The notes beneath the pieces were generated by a model. That model was not told the DNA's origin and searched no databases. It saw nothing but the letters and a program-made list of their open reading frames with translations. From positions 1-11,873 of the forward strand of contig VBPK01000103.1 in assembly GCA_005877225.1 (NCBI GenBank): DNA of 11,873 bases. Direction: 5' to 3'. Source of the stretch: Nitrososphaerota archaeon. GTDB taxonomy: Archaea > Thermoproteota > Nitrososphaeria > Nitrososphaerales > Gagatemarchaeaceae. Shown here one piece after another: positions 1 to 6,555 of the stretch. The number at the start of each line of letters is the position of its first letter. The first letter of the stretch is position 1. The position numbers and the translations under genes were made by a program.

Positions 1-2
1 CG

Positions 3-410
3 ATCATCGCGAGGTCACGTCGCGAGAGAGACATCGTCGCAGAGGGCTACTTCCTTTCGGACCTGGCTTACGCTCTGATAAGGTATGACCTGAGGAAGAG
101 CGCGGCCTTCCCGCATCTCCTAGAGATGGTCAGAAAGATACTGCGCGAACGCGTTCTTCGGCCCGACCTGTACCTGCTGCTGCGGGCGCATTCGACTACA
201 ATTCGCAGAAGGCAGGAGGAGAAGAACGAAAGGGAGAAGAACGTCAGCAAATTTTTCAGGGAGCGATACTACTCATCGATTGAGTACATCCACGGAGAGC
301 TTGGTCAGAGGAACCTCGAGATTGTGAATACGGACAGCGACCCCGATAGGACCCTGGCTAGGATCATGGTGAAGCTGAAAAGTCACGGCTTCGGCACGTC
401 ATCAAGTTGA
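3..410 (+). CDS. Thymidylate-kinase-like P-loop kinase, 3' part only
   Basis: The frame is open from the left edge to a TGA at 408-410, about 135 codons, so the start and the P-loop lie outside the window. The visible part resembles the second half of thymidylate kinase and related deoxynucleoside kinases. Near the edge there is an EGYFLSDLAY segment, which matches the DRY-x-x-S-x-x-AY motif. Then comes RPDLYLLLRA, equivalent to the PDL-hydrophobic-LD strand, followed by a basic and acidic LID-like stretch (IRRRQEEKNEREKN) and a C-terminal helix region. In the family this fold transfers the gamma-phosphate of ATP to a nucleotide or a related small substrate. The gene lies 13 bases upstream of the IMPase-family gene on the same strand, so the two probably share a transcript. 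The true substrate is unknown. A second, membrane-fused member of this superfamily lies at 4262-5278. Confidence 0.75.
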   Translation: MIARSRRERDIVAEGYFLSDLAYALIRYDLRKSAAFPHLLEMVRKILRERVLRPDLYLLLRAHSTTIRRRQEEKNEREKNVSKFFRERYYSSIEYIHGELGQRNLEIVNTDSDPDRTLARIMVKLKSHGFGTSSS

Positions 411-423
411 TGGGGACCAGAGC

Positions 424-1221
424 ATGGTAGATTGGGAGGGCCTGCTCAAGGAGGCCTCCGAGCGCGTCCAGACGGTGGCCTCGCGGCACTCTGACTCCGA
501 AGATCAGCTGCGAGTCGTCGGCGTCGGGGCCTCGGGGGACAAGACGCTCGTCGTAGACAGGGACGCAGAGTCTGCAGCGATGGAGATTCTCCTTCAGGCG
601 GGAGACGTGCGAATAGTTAGCGAAGAGAGGGGAGAGGTCGGGAGTAGAAGGTCTCGCTGGACTGTCTTGCTGGACCCTATAGACGGGTCTGCAAACTTTG
701 AGAGGGCGATCCCCTTCTACTGTACCTCTCTCGCCGTCACTGAGGGCGGACGACTGAGTAAGACGAAACACGCCCTGGTTCGGAACCTTGTGAGCGGAGA
801 CGTGTACTATGCCGAGGTGGGGGCTGGCGCCGAGAAGAACGGCAAGAAGATTACGTCCTCCGCGGTCACAGAACTTCAAGACTCGGTAGCCGCAATCGAC
901 TTTTCTAGGGCGCCGAGGGGCGTGGTCGAGAGGCTCGTTCCTCTTGTGGTCTCGGTCAAGAGGCAGCTTCACTTCGGCGCGAACGCCCTCGAGCTCTGCC
1001 TGCTAGCAGAGGGGAAGGTCGACCTGTTTGTGGACCTGCGTGGTAGGATGAGAGTCACCGACCTCGCGGGGGGAAGGGTGATCGCGGAGGAGGCGGGCGC
1101 GACCCTCACAACGGGAAGGGGACGGGAGCTAGACGCTGCCCTAAACCTCGAGGAGCGTCTTGATGTACTCGCCGCCGCGAACGCTGGATTGCACGCTAGG
1201 CTGCTTGCGCGCCTGGGCTGA
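424..1221 (+). CDS. Inositol-monophosphatase-family sugar phosphatase
   Basis: A 265-residue protein of the usual IMPase-superfamily length. The Mg-binding signatures are all visible: SEERGE at about residues 66-71, LDPIDGSANF at 83-92 (Asp84, Asp87, Ser89), and the C-terminal RVTDLAGG at 210-217, in which Asp213 is the third metal-site aspartate. Family members hydrolyse inositol-1-phosphate, fructose-1,6-bisphosphate, PAP or related sugar phosphates. Archaeal enzymes of this type often combine IMPase and FBPase activity, so the substrate cannot be assigned from motifs. The ATG at 424 follows the kinase gene by 13 bases, which suggests co-transcription. The gene converges on the HAD phosphatase gene. 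Proximity to a sugar nucleotidyltransferase and other glycan-type enzymes makes a sugar-phosphate phosphatase role plausible, but that is inference. Confidence 0.92.
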   Translation: MVDWEGLLKEASERVQTVASRHSDSEDQLRVVGVGASGDKTLVVDRDAESAAMEILLQAGDVRIVSEERGEVGSRRSRWTVLLDPIDGSANFERAIPFYCTSLAVTEGGRLSKTKHALVRNLVSGDVYYAEVGAGAEKNGKKITSSAVTELQDSVAAIDFSRAPRGVVERLVPLVVSVKRQLHFGANALELCLLAEGKVDLFVDLRGRMRVTDLAGGRVIAEEAGATLTTGRGRELDAALNLEERLDVLAAANAGLHARLLARLG

Positions 1222-1278
1222 GCCGGTGTCGAGGGCGGATCGCATCTATTCGCACCCGCCGATGGCCCCATACCTTCC

Positions 1279-1296
1279 TGATTCGAGGAGGAATCA
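1279..1296. repeat. Perfect inverted repeat between convergent genes
   Basis: In the 136-base gap between the convergent IMPase and HAD genes, TGATTC and GAATCA form a six-pair stem around a six-base GAGGAG loop. No T tract follows on either strand, so this is not a clear terminator; archaeal termination usually relies on T-rich stretches. It may be chance. Nothing else convincing was seen in the gap. Confidence 0.3.
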
Positions 1297-1357
1297 TCGA
1301 GGCTGATGAGGAAGAGCGAGCCAGCGAGCGAGGCAGGACCGCCCACTATTGGTCTCC

Positions 1358-1954
1358 TCATTCCAAGAAATAGCGTTTGAATTCCTTGATGCCCCCAAAT
1401 TGATAGTCGGGACGGATTTCGGATTGCCTTCTTTGTGAGATCAGGGCGACTGCGACCCCAACCTCCGCTGCAGACCTGGCGTCATTCAGCCTGTCTCCGA
1501 CGAAGAGCACTTCGTCTCTCTTCGCACTGAGTCGGCTCATCGCCATTCGCAACTGCTGCGAGCGCTCCAGGGAATCCTCGCGTGTGAAGTGGATGGGGAG
1601 GAGCCTAGCAAGCCCGAACTTCCTGAGGATTCCTTCGCTAGCCCTCCTCCCCTGCATTGTAACAAGAGAGAGACTGGCGCCCCTGGATAGCTTCGAGAGG
1701 GTTTCTTCGACCCCCTCGATGAGTGAAGAGGCGGCGAGAGCGGCGATCTCTCGCTTATCTATCAGCGCGAAGACCCTCTTCCTGGCTTCCGGCCTCTCGG
1801 CCAGAAATTTCTGCAAAGATCCGAAGAGGGGGGAGAAAGCATCTTCGGTCTTGAACTCCGCCCTCAGGTCATCTCTCACCGACTGCCAGTCGACAGGAAT
1901 CCTGACGAGTGTCCCGTCGAGGTCGAAGATGAAGACGCTGTATCTCGCGGACTT
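1358..1954 (-). CDS. HAD-superfamily phosphatase, start codon unclear
   Basis: About 198 residues of a Gph-like haloacid dehalogenase hydrolase. The nucleophile motif FIFDLDGT is encoded at about 1910-1933. Motif II is SLVTMQGR, and the C-terminal acidic motif is VLFVGDRLNDARSAAEVGV. Such enzymes remove phosphate from small molecules; the substrate is unknown. The first canonical start in frame is GTG at 1877-1879, but starting there would delete the catalytic DxD motif, so the true start must be further upstream. No ATG, GTG or TTG exists in frame between that motif and the end of the ATP-grasp gene. I place the start at the AAG codon at 1952-1954, which shares one base with the TAA stop of the preceding gene. 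One substitution at 1953 would turn TAAAG into TAATG, a classic coupled overlap, and an AAGGAG sequence lies about 11 bases upstream. The gene is last in a four-gene minus-strand operon. Confidence 0.8.
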   Translation of the reverse strand, partial: KSARYSVFIFDLDGTLVRIPVDWQSVRDDLRAEFKTEDAFSPLFGSLQKFLAERPEARKRVFALIDKREIAALAASSLIEGVEETLSKLSRGASLSLVTMQGRRASEGILRKFGLARLLPIHFTREDSLERSQQLRMAMSRLSAKRDEVLFVGDRLNDARSAAEVGVAVALISQRRQSEIRPDYQFGGIKEFKRYFLE

Positions 1955-3036
1955 TAGAGCACTCTCTCCTTCCAGCCGTCCTCCCTCCAGAGCAGGACTC
2001 CCGAATCGATGTTCCTGATCATATAGTATCCCGATGGAATCAAGTTGTGGGCCGGGATGCCTCCCCTCAACTTCCCCTTCATCCCCAGGGTGACGTAAAG
2101 CTCGGCGAGGTTCGAGTACCAGGGGAGTTTCAAGTGTCTTACCGCCACGTATCCCCAGAGCGGCATCGTCGAGTGGAACTTCCCCGCATCGACCTCGGTC
2201 ACGCAGGGTTTTCCGTCTTCATCCTCTTTGACGTCGATGGAGTACGCCCCCGAGGCTCGGCGGTCCACCGCTTTTACCGCCATCTCTGCGATATCATCCA
2301 CTCTCGCGTCCCGGATTGTCCTGGCGACGGAGGGAGTACCTGTTATGCCGGAGGGTGATATGTGCTTGAACGGATACTCAATCCTCTCCCTGCAGTACGA
2401 TGTGACGAGCCGACCATCCCACCAGATGCTGTCCCACGCGATGTTTCGCCCCGGCAGATAATCCTGAATGATGAATTCCTCTATCGCGATTCCCTTGGCG
2501 AGCCACAAACTGATCCAGTGATTCGCCTCCTGGTGGCTCCCGCAGAGAAGGCTGAGCCTCCCTCCAGCTCCGTGTCTCGCACGAATCCAGAGGGGGGAGC
2601 CCAGCGCCTTGAAGAGGCCCTCCACATCTGAGACCCTTCGAACTGTCCTCGTCCTCGCGACGGCGACACCCGACGCCGCCAAGACCTTCTGGGTCTCGAG
2701 CTTATCCTGCGCGACGGTCATCACCTTCGGAGGCGGGAGGAGGACGGATGCGGGGAGCTCTCTTCTTCTCGCGGAGAGCACCAGCGCCTCGCTGGAGGGT
2801 TGGGGATGAATGAACTCGACCCCCTCCTTGCTCGCGATCTCTGAGACTCTCCCCACAAAGTTCTGGTCGTCGTGTCTTGGCGTCAGGTACCTAGCTTGTA
2901 AGTCGGGGAACTGAATGTAATATTTGCTGTGGTCGGTCCCCGCCACGTAGTACTCTCTCTGAGAGGCCCTTATCGCCCTGACGAAATTTACGCCCGCGAT
3001 CCCGCCCGCACCTGTCACGAGAATCTTCTGCGCCAT
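1954..3036 (-). CDS. ATP-grasp enzyme, carbamoyl-phosphate-synthase-like
   Basis: A 360-residue protein. Residues 1-30 (KILVTGAGGIAGVNFVRAI) are a Rossmann-like pre-ATP-grasp domain of the kind seen in CarB-like and PylC-like ligases. The central part contains ATP-grasp features: LWIRARHGAGGRLSLL as a lysine/arginine and glycine-rich loop, EEFIIQDYLPGRN as the hinge and start of the second lobe, and a late acidic segment SIDVKEDEDGKPCVTEVDAGKF, where metal-binding Glu and Asn/Asp residues normally sit. Family members join a carboxylate, activated as acyl phosphate, to an amine or thiol. Neither substrate can be inferred. The ATG at 3036 begins two bases after the stop of the deacetylase gene, and the stop abuts the HAD gene, so translation is probably coupled along the operon. 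Its place between a deacetylase and a phosphatase suggests modification of an amino sugar or a phosphorylated precursor, which is inference. Confidence 0.9.
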   Translation of the reverse strand: MAQKILVTGAGGIAGVNFVRAIRASQREYYVAGTDHSKYYIQFPDLQARYLTPRHDDQNFVGRVSEIASKEGVEFIHPQPSSEALVLSARRRELPASVLLPPPKVMTVAQDKLETQKVLAASGVAVARTRTVRRVSDVEGLFKALGSPLWIRARHGAGGRLSLLCGSHQEANHWISLWLAKGIAIEEFIIQDYLPGRNIAWDSIWWDGRLVTSYCRERIEYPFKHISPSGITGTPSVARTIRDARVDDIAEMAVKAVDRRASGAYSIDVKEDEDGKPCVTEVDAGKFHSTMPLWGYVAVRHLKLPWYSNLAELYVTLGMKGKLRGGIPAHNLIPSGYYMIRNIDSGVLLWREDGWKERVL

Positions 3037-3038
3037 AG

Positions 3039-4265
3039 CTACTCGACCCTCAGACTGAACTCACCCGAGTTCACCTTGACGAGGTTGCCCCTTTGGGTCG
3101 CTACGAGGTCTCCACCTTCAACCCGCGGTCTCCGCCCCTGGGAGTACTCGAGATGCAGACGAAGCCCAGGAGGTGGGGTGCCTCGGAACTTGTATTCGTG
3201 CCCCTCCCTCACCAGGGGGACCGACCTCGATTCCCACCATGAGGCCACGCCGATCCCTGAGGAGACGAAACAATCCATTTTCGCCAGCTTCTCGAGAATT
3301 TTGGGATACAGCCTTCCTCCACGCATCCTTATTGCTTCCTGGTGCCAGAGAAGGGTAAAAAGACCACCGACCTTCCTGACCCTTTCGATCATCCGCTCGA
3401 CTTCTGCCATCCCCTCCTGCTCCTCGAGCTTCAGGTAGCCCCACAGAGTTGTGTCCATCAAGACGAGTGGAATCTCTAGTATTTTCATCGAAGACCAATC
3501 GTGAGTCGGTGGGTGAAAGGGCGTCGAGAAACCCAGTGGAAACCCCAATGAGTCCCGGGCGCCAACGCTCGTGTCGTAGGCGAAACCGACAGATTCCATG
3601 ATCTGCCACGTCTTCTCAAAGTCAAACCGAAGATAATGTTCCCTCACCCCAGCGGGAGAGGAACCTGTCGCGGTCTGGAACTTCTCTACAGCCTCGCTCA
3701 TCTTTTCAAGGGAGTCGTGCGTTCCGAAGTCGCCGTGCAGCCCAATTTCCCAGCCGTCCTCCTCCAACGGGGTGATCGAGGGGACGAGGTCACTAAGTGA
3801 ATAGTTCGAGGTGAGTAGAAAGAAGCTGGACCGGAATCCCTTCCTACCCTCCTCGCCGGCGACCAAACCAATGTTCCTGTAGAGGGACCTCAGACCAAGC
3901 AAGCCCAGAATCAAGTCGCCAGCCCCGAACCTCCTCCTTGTCGAGAGGATGTGCCTCCGTGTGTGCTCGATGTTGTCGACGTCGTGGGTCAGGCAGGCCG
4001 CGAACGGACGAGCCTCCGGCCAGCGCGCCTTCCAGACGAAGAAGCCGTCCCTCTCGAGCGAGTACCTCTTCACCTCGAGGAGGAACTCGTTCAGCTCCTG
4101 CTCGACCAGGGGACTGCCGGCCTCTCGAGATGTTTTGCCCCTGACGGCCGAGGTGATGTGGTCGACGAGGTCCGCGGGGAGGTCTTCCGACCCGATGACA
4201 CCCTTCGGGAGTCCCAGGTTCTCCTCCACCAGACCATGCACGTACGCACGCGCCGCCGTGCTCAT
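3039..4265 (-). CDS. NodB-type polysaccharide deacetylase family protein
   Basis: A 408-residue protein. THDVDN at residues 93-98 is the T-(F/H)-D-x-D motif, with the base and metal aspartates. LHGDFGTH at 176-183 gives the H-x5-H zinc ligands (His177, His183), a variant of the NodB H-x3-H motif. GVREHYLRFD at 206-215 supplies the third-motif arginine, and LLWHQE at 305-310 has the late histidine. The NodB fold hydrolyses N- or O-acetyl groups from glycans. About 90 residues precede the catalytic domain and roughly 80 follow it, the latter rich in beta-type sequence (HEYKFRGTPPPGLRLHLEY), with no clear signal peptide or membrane segment. It is therefore probably cytoplasmic, acting on a precursor. 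The ATG overlaps the stop of the upstream kinase-like gene by four bases (ATGA), indicating translational coupling. Confidence 0.88.
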   Translation of the reverse strand: MSTAARAYVHGLVEENLGLPKGVIGSEDLPADLVDHITSAVRGKTSREAGSPLVEQELNEFLLEVKRYSLERDGFFVWKARWPEARPFAACLTHDVDNIEHTRRHILSTRRRFGAGDLILGLLGLRSLYRNIGLVAGEEGRKGFRSSFFLLTSNYSLSDLVPSITPLEEDGWEIGLHGDFGTHDSLEKMSEAVEKFQTATGSSPAGVREHYLRFDFEKTWQIMESVGFAYDTSVGARDSLGFPLGFSTPFHPPTHDWSSMKILEIPLVLMDTTLWGYLKLEEQEGMAEVERMIERVRKVGGLFTLLWHQEAIRMRGGRLYPKILEKLAKMDCFVSSGIGVASWWESRSVPLVREGHEYKFRGTPPPGLRLHLEYSQGRRPRVEGGDLVATQRGNLVKVNSGEFSLRVE

Positions 4266-5278
4266 CTCCGCCTGCTTCTCCTCGTGGGGAAGACCCTCTC
4301 GAGTCTCCTCTCGAGTTCTTCCTGCACAATCTCAAAGCTGCGGGTAGAATCAATCACAGGATAGCCTCGTGAAGCGGCGATCTTGAGGTACTCCTCCTTC
4401 TCCTCCTTGAGGACCTCGGATGCGTATCTGATGTGGTTTCCCCTTCCGCGAATAATCTCCATCGACCTTGTCACGGGAACGTCTAGGATGAAGGCGAGAT
4501 TCGGTCTCGGAAGCATGTAAAGGGCGGACAGCGGCTCAACGGGATAGCCCAACGACCTGTACTTCACGTAGGTGCTCCAGATGTAGCGGTCGTAGATGAC
4601 AACCCTTCCTTCGAGTCCGATCCCGAGGGACGTGATCAAGTTCAGGAGTATGTTATCAGCGAGCGACAGCAGGGGGCGGAAGGGGTTTCCTCCGCGCTGC
4701 ACCTCACCAGGAGCCCTCTCTCCCCCCTTGCGGGTCAGCCTTTCTACGAACAGATACTTGTGAAATGGGACTAGTGTGCAATAGTAGCCTCTCGAGAGGA
4801 ACCACTTCTCTAGACGCACTGCATGAGTGGATTTGCCGCTGCCATCGATTCCGAGGAGTGCGACCGATCCCCCCCTCCTCCCCTCGGTCATTGTCAGAAG
4901 GGCCCTCCTTTGGTACTCGTCGTTGAGGTAGATCGAGAGGACGAAGAGGAGGATGCCAGAGGAGGGGAGGGTGAAGTTCAGAGGAGCTCCGATCAGGTAT
5001 CCTCCAACAGCCGCGAGCGCGACCCGAAACGCGTTGGGAAGGTCGTTGAGGTAGTCCAGCTTTCGCGAAGCGCTTCGAATAACTCCGTAGGCTGCGTATG
5101 CCAGGGCTGTGAGGAGGACCCAAGAGAGAGCAAAAGTGGGGAAGGCCATTGAAACCACGAGGGTAAGAACCGCCACGACGACTGCGGTCAGTTTCATCTT
5201 CAACTTCTCAATCCCAGTGTTTGGCCGGCGCGCCCCTCCGTCGATTAAATAGTCTTGCCATCGCTCCATCACTCTCAC
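4262..5278 (-). CDS. Membrane-anchored thymidylate-kinase-like protein
   Basis: A 338-residue fusion. Residues 29-68 and 84-118 are strongly hydrophobic and fit about four membrane helices in two hairpins. The soluble C-terminal part is a thymidylate-kinase-like P-loop kinase: LLGIDGSGKST at 141-151 is the Walker A loop, VVIYDRYIWSTYV at 226-238 carries the DRY-x-x-S substrate motif, and RPNLAFILDVP at 258-268 is the PDL-hydrophobic-LD strand. A basic LID-like region follows at 271-290. Thymidylate kinases are normally soluble and about 200 residues long, so the membrane part is unusual and suggests phosphorylation of a lipid-linked or membrane-delivered substrate (inference). Start options are GTG at 5278, ATG at 5269 and ATG at 5197; all keep the helices. 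The gene heads the minus-strand operon, overlaps the deacetylase gene by four bases, and diverges from the nucleotidyltransferase gene. Confidence 0.88.
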   Translation of the reverse strand: MRVMERWQDYLIDGGARRPNTGIEKLKMKLTAVVVAVLTLVVSMAFPTFALSWVLLTALAYAAYGVIRSASRKLDYLNDLPNAFRVALAAVGGYLIGAPLNFTLPSSGILLFVLSIYLNDEYQRRALLTMTEGRRGGSVALLGIDGSGKSTHAVRLEKWFLSRGYYCTLVPFHKYLFVERLTRKGGERAPGEVQRGGNPFRPLLSLADNILLNLITSLGIGLEGRVVIYDRYIWSTYVKYRSLGYPVEPLSALYMLPRPNLAFILDVPVTRSMEIIRGRGNHIRYASEVLKEEKEEYLKIAASRGYPVIDSTRSFEIVQEELERRLERVFPTRRSRRR

Positions 5279-5279
5279 A

Positions 5280-5287
5280 CTTTAAGA
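5280..5287 (+). promoter_or_regulatory. Candidate TATA box for the nucleotidyltransferase gene
   Basis: CTTTAAGA is centred about 28 bases before the ATG at 5312, the spacing expected when an archaeal transcript starts at or next to the start codon. This favours ATG 5312 over the longer frame beginning at 5255. The TTTAA core is nearly symmetric, so it could also drive the divergent minus-strand gene if that gene starts at an internal ATG. No clear ribosome binding site precedes 5312. Confidence 0.5.
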
Positions 5288-5311
5288 GGGAAAGGAGCGA
5301 AACCCGATAGG

Positions 5312-6061
5312 ATGGTTGCAAAGGCGGCAGTCCTCTGCGGCGGGAGGGGCGAGCGGCTCAGACCCCTAACGGATTTCTTCCAGAAGACGATGATACCCGT
5401 CGGAGCGAAGAGGAGACCGCTGCTCGAGTACATAATCAGACTGCTCGTCTACCACAACGTACGCGAAATCGTCCTGCTTACCGGCTACAAGGCAGATGAG
5501 ATAGAGAGGTACTTCGAGGACGGCTCAAAGTTGGGCGCAAGACTGACCTATTCACAGGACGCTAAGCAGATGGGCGGGAGCGCCAACGCCGTCGCGAATG
5601 CCTTGCTGGCGAAGAAACTCGGCGACTGCGAAACGCTCGTCGTCTACTATGGAGACATAATCTCCGACCTGAATGTGACAGACCTTGTCAGGAGACATCA
5701 TTCGTTACGAGTGGATGCCACACTCGTCCTCGACAACAGGTACACGCTCCCTGTCGGTGTGGCGAAGGTAAAGAATGGTCGGGTTGCCTCCTTCGAGGAG
5801 AAGCCTTCGTACGAGATGAGCGTCACTACCGGTAACATGGTCGTCGGGGAGAGTGGGCAGGAGCTCATCGTAAAGATGTCAAGGGAGAGGAGGAAGAATG
5901 ACCTCATGACCGACTTCATCCCGAGGCTCTTGAAGACGAGGGGGAGAGTTGGCGCATACTACACCAAGGGCTTCTGGCATGACATTGGCACAGTAGCGAG
6001 CTACGAGCAGCTCAATCAGGAGCGGGTGGACGAGAAGCTTCGATTCCTAGAGAACCCCTGA
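5312..6061 (+). CDS. Sugar-1-phosphate nucleotidyltransferase
   Basis: A 249-residue protein of the NTP_transferase family. AAVLCGGRGERLRPLT at residues 5-20 is the nucleotide-binding signature, followed by QKTMIPV at 24-30 with the conserved lysine. MGGSANAV at 87-94 is a variant of the usual G-T-A loop. YYGDIISDL at 112-120 holds the metal aspartate Asp115, FEEKPS at 161-166 the sugar-binding glutamate and lysine, and GFWHDIGTVASYEQLN at 220-235 the second metal aspartate Asp224. Such enzymes make NDP-sugars from a sugar-1-phosphate and an NTP with release of pyrophosphate. The base (dTTP, UTP, CTP or GTP) and the sugar cannot be told from motifs. There is no left-handed beta-helix acyltransferase domain. 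A start at 5255 would add 19 residues lacking family features, so 5312 is preferred. It probably feeds the neighbouring glycan-type operon. Confidence 0.92.
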   Translation: MVAKAAVLCGGRGERLRPLTDFFQKTMIPVGAKRRPLLEYIIRLLVYHNVREIVLLTGYKADEIERYFEDGSKLGARLTYSQDAKQMGGSANAVANALLAKKLGDCETLVVYYGDIISDLNVTDLVRRHHSLRVDATLVLDNRYTLPVGVAKVKNGRVASFEEKPSYEMSVTTGNMVVGESGQELIVKMSRERRKNDLMTDFIPRLLKTRGRVGAYYTKGFWHDIGTVASYEQLNQERVDEKLRFLENP

Positions 6062-6072
6062 GGCTCAGCCTC
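6060..6072 (+). terminator. Weak hairpin overlapping the nucleotidyltransferase stop
   Basis: GAGGC and GCCTC form a five-pair stem with a three-base TCA loop, starting inside the TGA stop. It could assist termination, but no clear T tract follows immediately and chance is possible. The rest of the gap to 6257, about 185 bases, holds no convincing gene; it contains a run of seven G at 6152-6158 and nothing else recognisable. Confidence 0.22.
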
Positions 6073-6257
6073 GGGAATGGCGAGCCGGATTCATTTTAGG
6101 TGGACTGGACTCCAGGTCTTCGGGTCCCGCTTCTTCGACCTTGTCGCTTTTGGGGGGGAATTCTGCATTGGCGTGCTCTTTGTGATGGACAGAAAGTTCA
6201 GGGAATCTCTTGATGCTTCCCCTGACGAATTCTGGGCTGCGCGGCTGGATGTCCGTA

Positions 6258-6509
6258 CTACTTTTCTTCGGACCTGCCCGTCGACTTGTCAGCCTTAACC
6301 TCTGGGATATCCGTCATCGGCTCAGGCGGGGGCGTTGTCGCCATCGTATAGCCGATCCACGCAAGAATCCCGAGAAGGAGCGCCACCGCGAGGAATGCAG
6401 TAATCTCCAAGATGAAGAGGGGGGAATAGTAGAGGAGGAATGCGTAGACCAGGATTCCTAGGACGCTGCCAGCGAAGATGCCTCCGCCCACAGTCCGATC
6501 GTTTGCCAA
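6258..6509 (-). CDS. Small two-helix membrane protein, unknown function
   Basis: An 83-residue protein with two hydrophobic segments: about residues 8-27 (GGGIFAGSVLGILVYAFLLYY) and 30-55 (PLFILEITAFLAVALLLGILAWIGYTM). A polar, proline- and charge-rich tail (TTPPPEPMTDIPEVKADKSTGRSEEK) follows. It looks like a helical-hairpin membrane protein with a cytoplasmic or external tail. I do not recognise a family. The start is TTG at 6507-6509; an in-frame stop at 6519-6521 leaves no alternative upstream. A TATA-like element at 6538-6543 is spaced for a transcript beginning almost at the TTG, which supports this start. It lies 46 bases downstream of the PEP synthase stop and converges on the nucleotidyltransferase gene, so it is probably an independent unit. 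Confidence 0.7.
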   Translation of the reverse strand: MANDRTVGGGIFAGSVLGILVYAFLLYYSPLFILEITAFLAVALLLGILAWIGYTMATTPPPEPMTDIPEVKADKSTGRSEEK

Positions 6510-6537
6510 GGCGCTGCTTCACCGTCTCAAGTTGAGA

Positions 6538-6543
6538 ATATAA
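6538..6543 (-). promoter_or_regulatory. Candidate TATA box for the small membrane protein
   Basis: On the minus strand TTATAT lies 29-34 bases upstream of the TTG start at 6509, the spacing of an archaeal TATA box for a leaderless or nearly leaderless transcript. It falls just after the stop of the PEP synthase gene, in a 46-base gap that is AT-rich compared with its surroundings. Confidence 0.5.
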
Positions 6544-6555
6544 CGCTTATCCTCA

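Noticed and set aside
364..972. 202-codon minus-strand frame opposite the IMPase gene
   Set aside because: It shadows a gene with a complete IMPase motif set; the product has no family features.
1306..1380. 24-codon plus-strand frame after the IMPase gene
   Set aside because: It is too short, runs into the convergent HAD gene, and has no conserved or membrane features.
6152..6240. Seven-G run and two GAATTC sites in the 6062-6257 gap
   Set aside because: Both are short and expected by chance; no tRNA fold, array or repeat unit was found there.
6077..6298. 73-codon plus-strand frame in the gap after the nucleotidyltransferase
   Set aside because: It overlaps the small membrane protein gene antisense, lacks a promoter or coupling, and the sequence is not family-like.
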